Source of the DNA: Ponticoccus alexandrii | Lineage (GTDB): Bacteria; Pseudomonadota; Alphaproteobacteria; Rhodobacterales; Rhodobacteraceae | DNA length: 64,000 bases | Reading direction: 5' to 3' | NCBI RefSeq assembly: GCF_016806125.1 | Contig: NZ_CP047166.1 | Span: forward strand, 992,001-1,056,000 | Part shown: positions 44,507-53,203 of the stretch, in pieces | Position numbering within the stretch: the first letter of the stretch is position 1 | Layout of the letters: every line of letters begins with the position of its first letter | Position numbers and translations under genes: made by a program | Notes under the pieces: model-generated | The model's input: only the letters and a program-made list of their open reading frames with translations | The model's database searches: none | Told to the model about the DNA's origin: nothing

Positions 44507-44933
44507 CGACATCCGGGGCATGGCCCCGCACACCACCGACTGGTTCGCGCTGGACGCCGCCCGCGTCCGCGCCTTCGCCGAGGCGACCGAGGACCGCCAG
44601 TTCATCCACCTCGACGAGGATCGCGCCGCGCAGACCCGGTTCGGCGGCACCATCGCGCATGGCTTCCTGACGCTGTCGATGCTCTCGGCCATGTCCTACC
44701 AGGTGACGGCGGCGATCTCGGGGATGGAGGCCTCGGTGAATTACGGCTTCGACAGGGTGCGCTTCGTGTCTCCGGTGCGGGTCGGCAGCCGGGTGCGCGG
44801 GCGCTTTTCGGTGGCCCATGTGGACGAGGGAGAGGGATGGCTGGGTGTGCATTGGGACGTAGAGGTCGAGGTCGAGGGGCAGGAGCGCCCCGCTCTGGTG
44901 GCCAACTGGATCACCCGGGTCTTCCTGTCATGA
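44496..44933 (+). CDS. MaoC family dehydratase
   Basis: A 145-residue single-hotdog MaoC protein. DRQFIHLDEDRA gives the catalytic Asp/His pair of R-specific enoyl-CoA hydratases, followed by FGGTIAHGFLTLSML, the usual central helix. It hydrates enoyl-CoA to 3-hydroxyacyl-CoA. It overlaps the ligase gene by 11 bases and the next gene by four (ATGA), so it belongs to the same operon. Confidence 0.88.
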   Translation: MLADDIRGMAPHTTDWFALDAARVRAFAEATEDRQFIHLDEDRAAQTRFGGTIAHGFLTLSMLSAMSYQVTAAISGMEASVNYGFDRVRFVSPVRVGSRVRGRFSVAHVDEGEGWLGVHWDVEVEVEGQERPALVANWITRVFLS

Positions 44934-45196
44934 GGGGCGCGGCGATCCTTGCGGCCCTGACCGGCCTCGCGGCGCCTGCCATGGCGCAAGAGGTCGAGGT
45001 CTACACGCTCTACCGCTCCAACCCCGTGGACCGGCTGGCGGCGGAACATGTGGCGACCTTCGACACCCGTCAGGGGGCAGAGGCGAACTCGGAAACCTGT
45101 CTGACCGTGGCGGGCCTGCTCGAGGCGCAGCCGGAGAACGACCGGCGCTACTGGTGCCGTCCGGGCCGGGTAGCGGGCGGCGGCGCGACGGACTGA
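44930..45196 (+). CDS. Small exported protein in the acyl-CoA ligase operon
   Basis: An 88-residue protein with a signal peptide (MRGAAILAALTGLAAPAMAQ). The mature part has an EVYTLYRSNPVDRLAAEHVATFD start and two Cys (ETCLTVA, YWCRPG), likely a disulphide. The ATG overlaps the MaoC stop (ATGA). I do not recognise the family. Confidence 0.65.
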   Translation: MRGAAILAALTGLAAPAMAQEVEVYTLYRSNPVDRLAAEHVATFDTRQGAEANSETCLTVAGLLEAQPENDRRYWCRPGRVAGGGATD

Positions 45197-45459
45197 CAAC
45201 CCGGGCCCCGACAGAGGCCCCGGTCAGCGCCGGTGGACGGCGACACTGCGCGGGCCGCCTGGATTTCAGCCCCCCCGGCGCGGGAGAACAGGCCAAAGTC
45301 GGGCGACCCGGCCGGGGACGACGCAGAAAACCCGCAGTGCCTGCACGAACCGCATCGTGCGGGCGCCCGCGCCGCCCGGCTCTGCCGCTGGCAGCCGCGC
45401 CCGACGCCAGACTTTCCCACGGACCGGGACCCCATGATCCACGACTTCGGAGCCCCAGC

Positions 45460-45861
45460 ATGACCCAGCCCCCGTTTCCCGACGAAGGCAGCTCTCCCTT
45501 CGCCCGCCACCTTGGCCTGCGCATGATCCATTGGGAGGCGGACCGCGCCCGTTTCGAGATGCCCCTTGCGTCTTTCCTGATGAACCGGCACGACAACCCC
45601 CACGGCGGCGCGCACGCCGCGCTGCTCGACACGGTCATGGGCTACGCGGGTTGCTGGACCGGTGATCCGGAGCGGCGGCAGATGTGCCTGACGCTTTCGC
45701 TTACGGTTCAGTACCTGTCCCGCCCGAAGGGAAGCCTCCTGACCGGCGAAGGCCGCCGCACCGGGGGCGGCCGCAAGACCTTCTTTGCCGAAGGCACCGT
45801 CACCGACGAAACCGGCGAGCTGATCGCCAGCGCCACCGGCGTTTTTCGCTATCGCGCCTGA
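45460..45861 (+). CDS. PaaI family hotdog thioesterase
   Basis: A 133-residue hotdog protein. NPHGGAHAALLDTVMGYA holds the HGG motif of PaaI/YdiI thioesterases and TGEGRRTGGGRKTFFAEG the second strand. It hydrolyses acyl-CoA. The start at 45460 is chosen for a GGAG site; the frame is open to 45154 as noise. It stands 263 bases after the previous gene, so it may have its own promoter. Confidence 0.87.
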   Translation: MTQPPFPDEGSSPFARHLGLRMIHWEADRARFEMPLASFLMNRHDNPHGGAHAALLDTVMGYAGCWTGDPERRQMCLTLSLTVQYLSRPKGSLLTGEGRRTGGGRKTFFAEGTVTDETGELIASATGVFRYRA

Positions 45862-46000
45862 GACCCGGGCACCGCCGGGTGGGCCCCGATCCCGTGCTCG
45901 ACCGGCGCGGGGTCCCTCAAGAGTTTGCATCATGGGCGTTCCCCGCCAGGACCACGCCGCCTGTCACAGCTGCGCGCGCCGCCGGGTCTCCGCCCGCCAG

Positions 46001-46060
46001 CTCTTCTTCGGTCTTCCAAATACCTCTGCGCGGGGGCCAAGGGCGCGGCGCCTGCGGGGC
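46001..46060. repeat. Dispersed intergenic repeat, copy 4 (half element)
   Basis: CTCTTCTTCGGTCTTCCAAA followed by TACCTCTGCGCGGGGGC matches the right arm and GC-rich tail of the other copies. Only the half arm is present. It lies just after the 3' end of the short-chain dehydrogenase gene that ends at 46096. Confidence 0.6.
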
Positions 46061-46095
46061 GCGGGCTGGTCGCCATGTGCCCCGGCGGCAAGGCC

Positions 46096-46854
46096 TCAGA
46101 TAGAGCCGCCCTCGACCATGAAATTCCCCGCCGTGCACATCGCCGCATCGTCCGAGGCGAGAAACAGCACCATGCGTGCAAGGTAGACCGGTTCCAGCGG
46201 CACCGGCAGGCACTGCCGGGCCAGGTTGGTCTCCATTGCCTCGGGCGTCACCCACAGCTCTTTCTGGCGCTCGGTCATGACCCAGCCGGGTACGACCGTG
46301 TTCACCCGGATGCCATGCGGGCCCAGATCGCGCGCCATGCCGCGGGTCAGCCCGTGCACCGCTGCCTTGGCAGTGGTGTAGGCGGGCATGTTGCCCATGG
46401 CCTGCCACCATGAACTGGACCCCATGTTGATGATCGAGCCCTTGCCCTTCTCGATCATCCCCGGCGCCACCGCCTGTATCGCGAAGAAGGCGTGGCGCAG
46501 GTTCGTCGCCTGCCGCTCGTCCCAGTACTCGGGCGTGACGTCGCGCCAGTCGTGGCGGTCGTCGCGCGCCGCGTTGTTGACGAGGACATCCGCGGCGCCC
46601 AGCCGCTCGGTGAGCCGGGAAAAGGCGCTTCGAAGCGCCTTCACGTCCCGCAGGTCGCAGGGTTCGAAATCCACCTCGCCCGCTGCGTCCGTCACCAGCG
46701 CCCGGGCCGTGTCCTCGTCGAAATCGACAAAGCCGGTTCGGGCGCCCTGTGCGGCGAAGGCCCTGACGATCTCGGCGCCGATGCCCGAGGCGCCGCCGGT
46801 GATGAGTACCGTCCGCCCTTCCAGACTGGGGTATTTTGCAAATTGCGTGGTCAT
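46096..46854 (-). CDS. SDR family NAD(P)-dependent oxidoreductase
   Basis: A 252-residue SDR. TGGASGIG is at 19-26, catalytic Asn118, Ser146, Tyr159 and Lys163 (YTTAK) are all present; the usual NNAG reads NNAA (93-96), which is tolerated. It may act on a hydroxy acid, in keeping with the nearby acyl-CoA genes and the diverging keto-acid cleavage enzyme, but the substrate is unknown. Confidence 0.9.
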   Translation of the reverse strand: MTTQFAKYPSLEGRTVLITGGASGIGAEIVRAFAAQGARTGFVDFDEDTARALVTDAAGEVDFEPCDLRDVKALRSAFSRLTERLGAADVLVNNAARDDRHDWRDVTPEYWDERQATNLRHAFFAIQAVAPGMIEKGKGSIINMGSSSWWQAMGNMPAYTTAKAAVHGLTRGMARDLGPHGIRVNTVVPGWVMTERQKELWVTPEAMETNLARQCLPVPLEPVYLARMVLFLASDDAAMCTAGNFMVEGGSI

Positions 46855-47057
46855 CGGTGATCCTCCATCCTGGCCCCTTTGGCCCCCGCGGCACTGAACG
46901 CCGGGCGCGCGGGCTTGTCAAACCCGGGCAGCCTGTGCGGCAAACCGGGCCTTTCCCGCACCATCCCGCGCCCGGGCGGTCGGGTCGCGTCTTGATGGCC
47001 GGGGCTCGCCGGTGCAGGCTTCCCGCCGCAAGAGTCTGCAGGACAGGGAGGGTCGTG

Positions 47058-47972
47058 ATGCCGCTGACCATGAACCGCGAGGTCTTCGTCACCTGCGCCG
47101 TCACCGGCTCGGGCGCCACGCAGGACCGCAGCCACCATGTGCCGCGCACCCCGGCAGAGATTGCCGCCAGCGCCATCGCGGCGGCGCAGGCCGGGGCCGC
47201 TGTCGTGCATTGCCATGTCCGCGACCCCGAGACCGGCGCGCCGTCGCGGCGGCTCGACCTCTACCGCGAGGTCACGGACCGCATTCGCGCGGCGGAGACC
47301 GACGTGGTGCTGAACCTGACCGCCGGCATGGGCGGCGACATCACCTTCGGCTCTGCCGAGGCGCCCCTGCCGCTGAACGAGGCCGCGACCGACATGATCG
47401 GCGCCGAGGCCCGCACCGCCCATATCGCCGCCTGCCTGCCGGAACTCTGCACGCTGGATTGCGGCACGATGAACTTCGCCGAGGCCGACTATGTCATGAC
47501 CAACACGCCGGGGATGCTGCGGGCCATGGGCGCGCGGATGACGGCGCTTGGCGTCAGGCCCGAGATCGAGGCCTTCGACACCGGCCACCTGTGGTTCGCG
47601 AAGCAACTGGTCAACGAGGGCGCGCTTGCGGCCCCGGCGCTGGTCCAGCTGTGCATGGGGGTGCCCTGGGGCGCGCCGGACGACCTGAACACCTTTCTCG
47701 CGATGGTCAACGCGGTCCCCCGCGGCTGGACCTTCAGCGCCTTCGCGCTGGGGCGCCACCAGATGCCCTATGTCGCCGCCAGCGTGCTGGCAGGGGGCAA
47801 CGTGCGCGTCGGGCTGGAGGACAACCTCTTCCTCGACAAGGGGGTGCTGGCCACCAACGCCCAGCTGGTCGAGCGCGCGGTCGGCCTGGTCGAGGGCCTT
47901 GGCGCCCGGGTGATCGGGCCCGAGGCCGTGCGCGCGAAACTGGGGCTGACCAAGCGGGCGCCTGCGGGCTGA
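47058..47972 (+). CDS. Beta-keto acid cleavage enzyme (BKACE family, DUF849)
   Basis: A 304-residue TIM barrel. HCHVRDPETG holds the zinc-ligating HxH pair, with further motif LDCGTMNF and EIEAFDTGHLWFAKQL. BKACE enzymes condense a beta-keto acid with acetyl-CoA, giving acetoacetate and a new CoA ester; kce of lysine fermentation is the type. The ATG at 47058 follows CAGGGAGGG; an ATG four codons on is the alternative. It diverges from the SDR across 203 bases. The natural keto acid is unknown; dehydrocarnitine is one candidate. Confidence 0.88.
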   Translation: MPLTMNREVFVTCAVTGSGATQDRSHHVPRTPAEIAASAIAAAQAGAAVVHCHVRDPETGAPSRRLDLYREVTDRIRAAETDVVLNLTAGMGGDITFGSAEAPLPLNEAATDMIGAEARTAHIAACLPELCTLDCGTMNFAEADYVMTNTPGMLRAMGARMTALGVRPEIEAFDTGHLWFAKQLVNEGALAAPALVQLCMGVPWGAPDDLNTFLAMVNAVPRGWTFSAFALGRHQMPYVAASVLAGGNVRVGLEDNLFLDKGVLATNAQLVERAVGLVEGLGARVIGPEAVRAKLGLTKRAPAG

Positions 47973-48089
47973 GGGACGCAGGCCGCGCCGCCACAGCATG
48001 GCGGGTCCTGTCTGGCCCGGCTGGATCGAAAGAGGCGTTCCACCGCAAGCAGGGAAGCTTCAGCAGTGTCGGGGCTGAGGCCAAGCGCG

Positions 48090-48935
48090 TTAGGCCTCGC
48101 GCCGCTTCCGGGGACCGGCGGGCGCGGCATCGGCGGTGGCGTCCACGGCGGACCAGCCCTGTGGCCCATGCCGCCAATGCGCCCGGTCCAGCTCGGTGAA
48201 GCGGTCCGGGGCCTCGGGGCGCGTGCCCATCGTTACCACCTCCAGCCGGTTGCCGTCGAAGTCGAGCAGGTTGAAGGTGTTGCGCTGATCGTGGCGCAGC
48301 CGGGTCGACAGGCCGGTGCCCGCCTCGACGAACAGCAGGTCGGGCGCGGCGCGAAAGGGCCGGGCCGAGGCGCGGTGCAGGTGCCCCGACAGGACAAGGT
48401 TGGCGCCATAGTCGGACAGGACCTCCAGCGCCTGTGTCGCCCCGCGCATCAGCCGCTTGTCGGTCTCGGGTCCGTGCTCCAGCGGGTGATGCAGCACGGC
48501 GATCCGCAAGGCCTGCGACGCATCCGCCAGACGTGCCGACAGCCGCGCCAGCCGGGTCCGCCCGACCTTGCCGCGCTGCCACGAAAAGCGGTTCACCGTG
48601 TTTACGCCGGCAACGATCATCTGGTCGTCGCGGAACTCGGGCTCCAGATCGCGGCAGATGTGCTTGCGGTAGCGGTAGAAGGGCCAGAGGAAGCGCACGA
48701 AGACATTGTCGAGCGGGATGTCGTGGTTGCCGGGCACTGACAGCACCGGCCCTGGCAGCTGGTCGATCAGCGCACGGGCCTTGCGGAACTGGCTGTGCCG
48801 GGCGCGCTGGGTCAGGTCGCCCGAGATCACTGTCAGGTCAGGTGCCAGCTCTGCGACCGCCGCGACAAGGGGGCCGGTCAGCGTCTGGTCGACGCGGCCG
48901 AAGTGCAGGTCGGAAAGGTGAACAAGGCGGGTCAC
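48090..48935 (-). CDS. Metallophosphoesterase
   Basis: A 281-residue calcineurin-like phosphoesterase. DLHFG, GDLTQR, GNHDIP and GHLHRAS give the complete set of metal ligands. It probably hydrolyses a phosphodiester or cyclic nucleotide; the closest well-known relatives are CpdA-type. It overlaps the lipid-kinase gene by four bases, so both are one transcription unit. Confidence 0.9.
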   Translation of the reverse strand: MTRLVHLSDLHFGRVDQTLTGPLVAAVAELAPDLTVISGDLTQRARHSQFRKARALIDQLPGPVLSVPGNHDIPLDNVFVRFLWPFYRYRKHICRDLEPEFRDDQMIVAGVNTVNRFSWQRGKVGRTRLARLSARLADASQALRIAVLHHPLEHGPETDKRLMRGATQALEVLSDYGANLVLSGHLHRASARPFRAAPDLLFVEAGTGLSTRLRHDQRNTFNLLDFDGNRLEVVTMGTRPEAPDRFTELDRAHWRHGPQGWSAVDATADAAPAGPRKRREA

Positions 48936-49906
48936 GCGTCCTCCGTGTCGGGTTCGGGAATGAGGATGTTCAGCATCCGGTCGGACATGCGGAAGTCGAA
49001 GGGTGGCCTGGCAAGGGACTTCTCGCCGTCATAGGCCACCAGAGCCCGCGCCTTGCGCATGTCCACGGTCAGGCGGCGCGCGGCGATGAAATCGTAGTCG
49101 CGGCCCTCGACAGCGGTCCGGGTGACCATGCGCAGGGCGGTGCGGAACAGATCGGCGCGGGTGTCGCCCCGGCCCATCAGAACCGCGAAACTGTCGTCGC
49201 TTATGGCCCCGGCGCCGCTCAGGCCGAAGCGCTCCAGCTGGAAGGCCGAGCGTGAGACGAAAAGCAGCGGCGTGCGGCGGGACTGCACCCTGCCGTCCGC
49301 GTCGAGGGTCAGGCGCATGGGGCGCTGGAAGCGCAGGAAAGTCTTTGCAACGGACCAGTGCGCCATGATGCGGTGGCGGCCGTAGCGTGCGTAGACCGAC
49401 TCGCGTTGCTTCAGGATCGCGGGATAGATGCCGAGGCTGGCATTGTTCAGGAAGACCTTGCCGTTCACCATGCCGACCCTGATGCGATGCCGTCGCGCGC
49501 GCATCAGGGCAGCGGCGGCCTCTCCGGCCTCTTCCGGCAGGCCGAGGCCGCGCGAGAAGTAGTTGAAGGTGCCAAGGGGCAGGGCCGCGAAGGTGGTTTC
49601 GGTGTCGAGCACGGCCTGAGCCACGGCCATGGCGGTGCCGTCGCCCCCGGCAGAGACGACGGTCTGCGCCCCCTCGCGGATCGCCGTCTCGACCAGCCTG
49701 CGCATCGAGCCGTCGGGATCCTTGCCGGGGGTCCAGCTGTAGCGCCGGGCGCGTTCCGTCCCGAAGGCTTTCATCGCGCGCTCGATCGCGGCATTGTCGC
49801 GGGCATTGGTGCCGGATTTTCGGTTGGCGATGACCGCGACCCGGCCAAGGTCGGCCGACGGCGCGGGGTCCGCCGGGGCGGCGGCAAGGTCTGGGCTTTG
49901 CAGCAT
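48932..49906 (-). CDS. Diacylglycerol/lipid kinase family protein
   Basis: A 324-residue DAGK catalytic-domain protein. NRKSG starts the domain, SAGGDGTAMAVAQAV holds the GGDGT ATP motif and LGTFNYFSRGLGLP the second nucleotide segment; VNGKVFLNNASLGIYP follows as in YegS. It phosphorylates a lipid. The start at 49906 has an AAGAGGGACAC site; the frame is open 20 codons upstream. Its TGA overlaps the ATG of the metallophosphoesterase gene (ATGA). Confidence 0.9.
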   Translation of the reverse strand: MLQSPDLAAAPADPAPSADLGRVAVIANRKSGTNARDNAAIERAMKAFGTERARRYSWTPGKDPDGSMRRLVETAIREGAQTVVSAGGDGTAMAVAQAVLDTETTFAALPLGTFNYFSRGLGLPEEAGEAAAALMRARRHRIRVGMVNGKVFLNNASLGIYPAILKQRESVYARYGRHRIMAHWSVAKTFLRFQRPMRLTLDADGRVQSRRTPLLFVSRSAFQLERFGLSGAGAISDDSFAVLMGRGDTRADLFRTALRMVTRTAVEGRDYDFIAARRLTVDMRKARALVAYDGEKSLARPPFDFRMSDRMLNILIPEPDTEDA

Positions 49907-50172
49907 CTGTGTGTCCCTCTTCGCAGCGACAACGCCGCGCCTGCGGGGATGGTTGCAGTCAGTCACCCCGGTTTCATGTTTTCAGGCCCGCCCCGGAATG
50001 GCAGGGCGCGCGGCGCTTCGGACAGGGCACACGTCAGCGTCCCCAAGCTGTGTAACCCCCGTAGTGCTGGCAATCCCGCCGACCGAAAGACCTGCGCAGT
50101 TGCTTCTGTTTTGGGAGGTCAAGCGGAGCGGACCTCGCATTGAAGATGACCTGCCCCCCGCTGGTCCCTCGT

Positions 50173-51072
50173 TCATAACGAGAGTCTGCAGGTTGGATCT
50201 GGGTATTCGGTTTCCCCGTTTGGCGCAAGCGCGCCGGGCGCGGAGCCCTCTAATTGCTCAAGCGCTCGGCGCGCTTGCTGTGGTGTCTGGTTGCCCAGGG
50301 AAGAGTGCGGCCTGACCGTGTTGTAGTCGTAGCGCCAGAGGGCGAGCTTTCGCCGCGCATCGTCCAGACTGTCGAATATCTCCTCGTTCAGAAGTTCGTC
50401 CCGGAGGCTTCCGTTGAAGCTTTCGATGAAAGCGTTTTGCTGGGGCTTACCCGGATCGATGTAATGCCACGGCACGGTATTCCCATCGGCCCATTTCAGG
50501 ACGGCCCGACTGGTGAACTCAGTTCCATTATCACTGACAATGCAGCCGGGTTTGCCGTAGATCCGGATCAGTGCGCTGAGCTCGCGCGCGACTCGTGCGC
50601 CGGAGAGGCTGGTATCGGCAACCAAGCCCAGGCATTCCCGGGTGCAATCGTCGATCACCGCCAAAATCCGAAATTTTCGCGACGCACCGAAGCTATCGGA
50701 CACGAAGTCCAAGGACCAGCGTGCATTGGGATACGCGGCGCCAGGCATCGGTGTCCTTGTCCCGCGCGCCCGTTTCCGGCCACGTCGTCGCTTCACGGAC
50801 AAACCCTCTTCCCGGTAGATCCGGTAAAGTTTCTTGTGGTTCATGCTCATGCCCTTGCGTTCCAGCAGCACCCCGATCCGGCGGTAGCCGAACCGACGTC
50901 GCTTGCCGGCGATCTCCTGCATCTCCTTGCGGATCTCGGCACAGTCCGGCGGGCGTTCACGCCGGACTGTCCTTGGATCGACACCAACCAGCTTGCACGC
51001 TCTGCGCTGCGAGATGTCATGATCCCGCATCACTCGGAGCGCCGCGTCTCGCCGCTTCGTCAATGTCGTCAA
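50173..51072 (-). CDS. IS3-family transposase OrfB
   Basis: A 299-residue DDE integrase. A helix-turn-helix start ([18 protein letters not shown]) is followed by the catalytic Asp in WSLDFVSD, the second in SDNGTEFT and the Glu in [11 protein letters not shown], all intact. It starts with TTG overlapping the orfA stop, as usual in this family where OrfAB forms by frameshifting. It could still act if OrfA is supplied by another copy. Confidence 0.93.
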   Translation of the reverse strand: MTTLTKRRDAALRVMRDHDISQRRACKLVGVDPRTVRRERPPDCAEIRKEMQEIAGKRRRFGYRRIGVLLERKGMSMNHKKLYRIYREEGLSVKRRRGRKRARGTRTPMPGAAYPNARWSLDFVSDSFGASRKFRILAVIDDCTRECLGLVADTSLSGARVARELSALIRIYGKPGCIVSDNGTEFTSRAVLKWADGNTVPWHYIDPGKPQQNAFIESFNGSLRDELLNEEIFDSLDDARRKLALWRYDYNTVRPHSSLGNQTPQQARRALEQLEGSAPGALAPNGETEYPDPTCRLSL

Positions 51073-51375
51073 CTCTTTCCCAGCAGGTCTTTCAGAACCA
51101 CGTTGTCCAGCATGGTATCGGCCAGTAGCCGCTTGAGCTTGGCATTCTCGTCTTCCAGCGCCTTCAGCCTTGCCGCCTCGGACACTTCCATCCCGCCATA
51201 CTTAGCTTTCAGCTTGTAGAACGTCGCCGTGCTTAGGCCATGCCTGCGGCACACCTCGGCGGTGGGCATACCGTTCTGCGCTACGATTGATCCACTGGAT
51301 CAATCGCTTAACGCTTGAACCCTGTTCCTTGATCATCCCAATGATTTGCGTCTCGGTAAAACGGCTCTTTCGCAT
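51069..51375 (-). pseudogene. IS3-family orfA, disrupted by a 46-base insertion
   Basis: The N-terminal part from the ATG at 51375 (KSRFTETQIIGMIKEQ) and the C-terminal part from MPTAEVCRRHGLS (51269) are in different frames. Ordinary orfA reads KEQNGMPTAEV; here about 46 bases (51276-51322) separate CAG from AACGGTATG, shifting the frame by one. The intact C-terminal part still has the leucine-zipper helix ([20 protein letters not shown]). The insert contains a near-perfect palindrome (51284-51306). Confidence 0.8.
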
Positions 51376-51443
51376 CTGTCTGCTCCTTCAAAAGGTTGAG
51401 CAAACTCTACATCAGAACGAGGGAAGTTCCGGGGGGCAGGTCA

Positions 51444-51997
51444 CCTCTGGTAACCGACATATCGCATTGGTGGGTTTGTTCCTTCGTACTTTTGATGCTT
51501 CTTCCTACTGCCTGCGCAGTGCGATGTCGGGCAATTACACAGGAAGCGCCATGTACGCCCGTGACATTCTCGAAACTCAATTCTTGCTGAGCTTTCTTAT
51601 GGATGAGCCCGGTCGACCAGAGGAATGGTTGTCGTCGGACCCCAAGGCCTCTATCAAAAAGTACAAACCTGTGGTCATCCGCAAGTATTTGGATGAACGC
51701 GATGGATTCTTGAAAAACAAGAGGATGCAGAGCTACAAGGTGCTCTCAACACTTGGAACGCATCCGTCTCCCGGCGGACTGGAGCTGAAACGAGATGGCG
51801 GTAAAGCAATCCATAGTGGGCCATTCAAGCAACGCGATACTTTAGAGAAGTGCATACAAGAAGCCGCGAGAGTTGTTCTCCCGCTTTGCGCAATGTTGCA
51901 CGAATATACTGTTTCTGAAATCGAAAACGGCTCAAGCATGTCCAGCCGCCTCGCGCTCATTTTGCAGCGCGCTCGGATGAAATACTTCGGAGGCTAA
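51444..51997 (+). pseudogene. Truncated hypothetical gene, 5' end lost at the IS
   Basis: About 184 residues of a soluble protein (ARDILETQFLLSFLMDE, EEWLSSDPKASIKKYKPVV, IQEAARVVLPLCAMLHEYTV) whose open frame runs from the IS end with no start codon of its own. The base composition is visibly more AT-rich than in flanking genes and codon use differs, so it is probably foreign. I do not recognise the family. Its N-terminal half is not found on the left side of the IS. Confidence 0.65.
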
Positions 51998-52176
51998 AGC
52001 GATGTTTTGGACGCAACAAAGGTCTCGAAACCGACCCTTGCCGCAAACTGTTCGAGGGTCCGCATTATCAGTTCACGCGTGCGCAGGTCGCGAATGGCCT
52101 GAGCTTCCCTGTCGGCCCTTCCTGAACATGCATGATCGACTTGGCGCCGACTGGCGATTGGCAAGTGCGTCCGCAC
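51994..52176 (-). pseudogene. Possible gene remnant
   Basis: A 60-residue minus-strand frame (ADREAQAIRDLRTRELIMRTL, EQFAARVGFETFV) with coding-like helical pattern and no recognisable start or family. It overlaps the end of the truncated gene by four bases. It may be a degraded end of another gene in the same foreign patch. Weak evidence. Confidence 0.25.
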
Positions 52177-52197
52177 CGGCCCGCACCAGACGCAGAA

Positions 52198-52221
52198 CGC
52201 GCGAGCCGTGAGGCCCGCGCG
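52198..52221 (-). terminator. Hairpin after metF
   Basis: CGCGCGAGCC (52198-52207) pairs with GGCCCGCGCG (52212-52221) with one mismatch. On the minus strand it follows the metF stop by 27 bases. The following T-run is short (TTCTGCG). Confidence 0.4.
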
Positions 52222-52248
52222 TCGGTGTTTCTTGGGGAAAAGCAGCGC

Positions 52249-53124
52249 TCAGGCCACGTTTTTCAGCGTCTGGTTCGGGGTCACGCCAAGCGCGAAACAG
52301 ACGTCGCGGGTCAGTTCCGGGCGGTTCAGCGTGTAGAAGTGCAGCTTGTCCACACCGCCCTCGATCAGGTCCGAGCAGAGTTCGGTGCACAGGGCCGTTG
52401 CCAGCAGGTCCTGACGGTCGTCGCGCTCGGCCTTCTCGAAGGCCTCGATGACCCAAGCGGGGATCTTGGTGCCGCAGCCCTCGGCAAAGCGGCGCGCGCC
52501 CTTCCAGTTCTCGATCGGCAGGATGCCCGGCGTCACATATTGGTCGATGCCCGCCTTGGCGCAGGCGTCGCGGAAGCGGAAGAAGGTGTCCGCCTCGAAG
52601 AAGAACTGCGTCAGCGCCTCTGTGGCGCCGGCGTCCAGCTTGCGCTTCAGCCAGTCGATGTCGGCGCCCGCATTCGCGGCCTCGGGATGGGTGTCGGGGT
52701 AGGCGCCGACGCGGATGGTGAAGTCGCCCGTGTCTGCCAGCGCCTCGATCAGTTCGACCGAGTTGGCGAAGCCGCCCGGGTGCTGGCTGAAGCCGTCCGA
52801 CCCCTTGGGCGGATCGCCCCGCAGCGCCACGATGTCGGTCACGCCGACCTTGGCAAAGCTCTGCGCGATCTCCAGCGTCTCTTCGCGGGTGGCGTCGACG
52901 CAGGTCAGGTGCGCGGCGGTGCGCAGGCCGGAATGCTTGTGGATCGTGGCCACCACGTCGCGGGTCAGGTCACGGGTGGTGCCGCCCGCGCCGTAGGTCA
53001 CCGACACGAAGCGCGGCGCCAGCGGGGCCAGCACCTGCACGCTGTCCCAAAGGCGGAACGTGCCCTCGATGTTCTTGGGCGGGAAGAATTCGAGCGAGAT
53101 CTCGGGGCGGGTCATCTGGGTCAT
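52249..53124 (-). CDS. metF: 5,10-methylenetetrahydrofolate reductase
   Basis: A 291-residue FAD-dependent TIM barrel. SLEFFPPK holds the catalytic Glu, FVSVTYGAGG, HLTCVDATREE and IVALRGDPP are the flavin and folate motifs, and GGVDKLHFYTLNRPEL the C-terminus. It reduces methylene-THF to methyl-THF for methionine synthesis. It diverges from a MetR-like regulator, as in many alphaproteobacteria. Confidence 0.97.
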   Translation of the reverse strand: MTQMTRPEISLEFFPPKNIEGTFRLWDSVQVLAPLAPRFVSVTYGAGGTTRDLTRDVVATIHKHSGLRTAAHLTCVDATREETLEIAQSFAKVGVTDIVALRGDPPKGSDGFSQHPGGFANSVELIEALADTGDFTIRVGAYPDTHPEAANAGADIDWLKRKLDAGATEALTQFFFEADTFFRFRDACAKAGIDQYVTPGILPIENWKGARRFAEGCGTKIPAWVIEAFEKAERDDRQDLLATALCTELCSDLIEGGVDKLHFYTLNRPELTRDVCFALGVTPNQTLKNVA

Positions 53125-53171
53125 CCTCTAAGCGTTGTCCGCTTGTCGCACGCGGGCCTTTGTGAGACAAA

Positions 53172-53197
53172 CTCATAGTTTTCAAGTTCAACATGAG
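53172..53197. promoter_or_regulatory. Candidate LysR-type operator between metF and the MetR-like gene
   Basis: CTCAT (53172-53176) and ATGAG (53193-53197) form an inverted pair around TTTTCAAGTTCAAC in the 79-base divergent gap. The TTCAAGTTCA core resembles the TGAA/TTCA half-sites of MetR boxes but not at the exact enterobacterial spacing. Confidence 0.35.
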
Positions 53198-53203
53198 CCG
53201 GAT

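Larger units (their letters stand above)
50148..51443 (-). mobile_element. IS3-family insertion sequence (IS407-like group)
   Basis: A 1296-base element bounded by imperfect inverted repeats. The left end begins TGACCTGCCCCCC (50148) and the right end finishes with its complement GGGGGGCAGGTCA (51443); about 24 of 28 terminal bases match, including TCCCTCGTTC at the inner side. It codes for orfA and orfB on the minus strand. The four bases on the two sides (AAGA and CCTC) differ, so the expected target duplication is missing. Confidence 0.9.
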
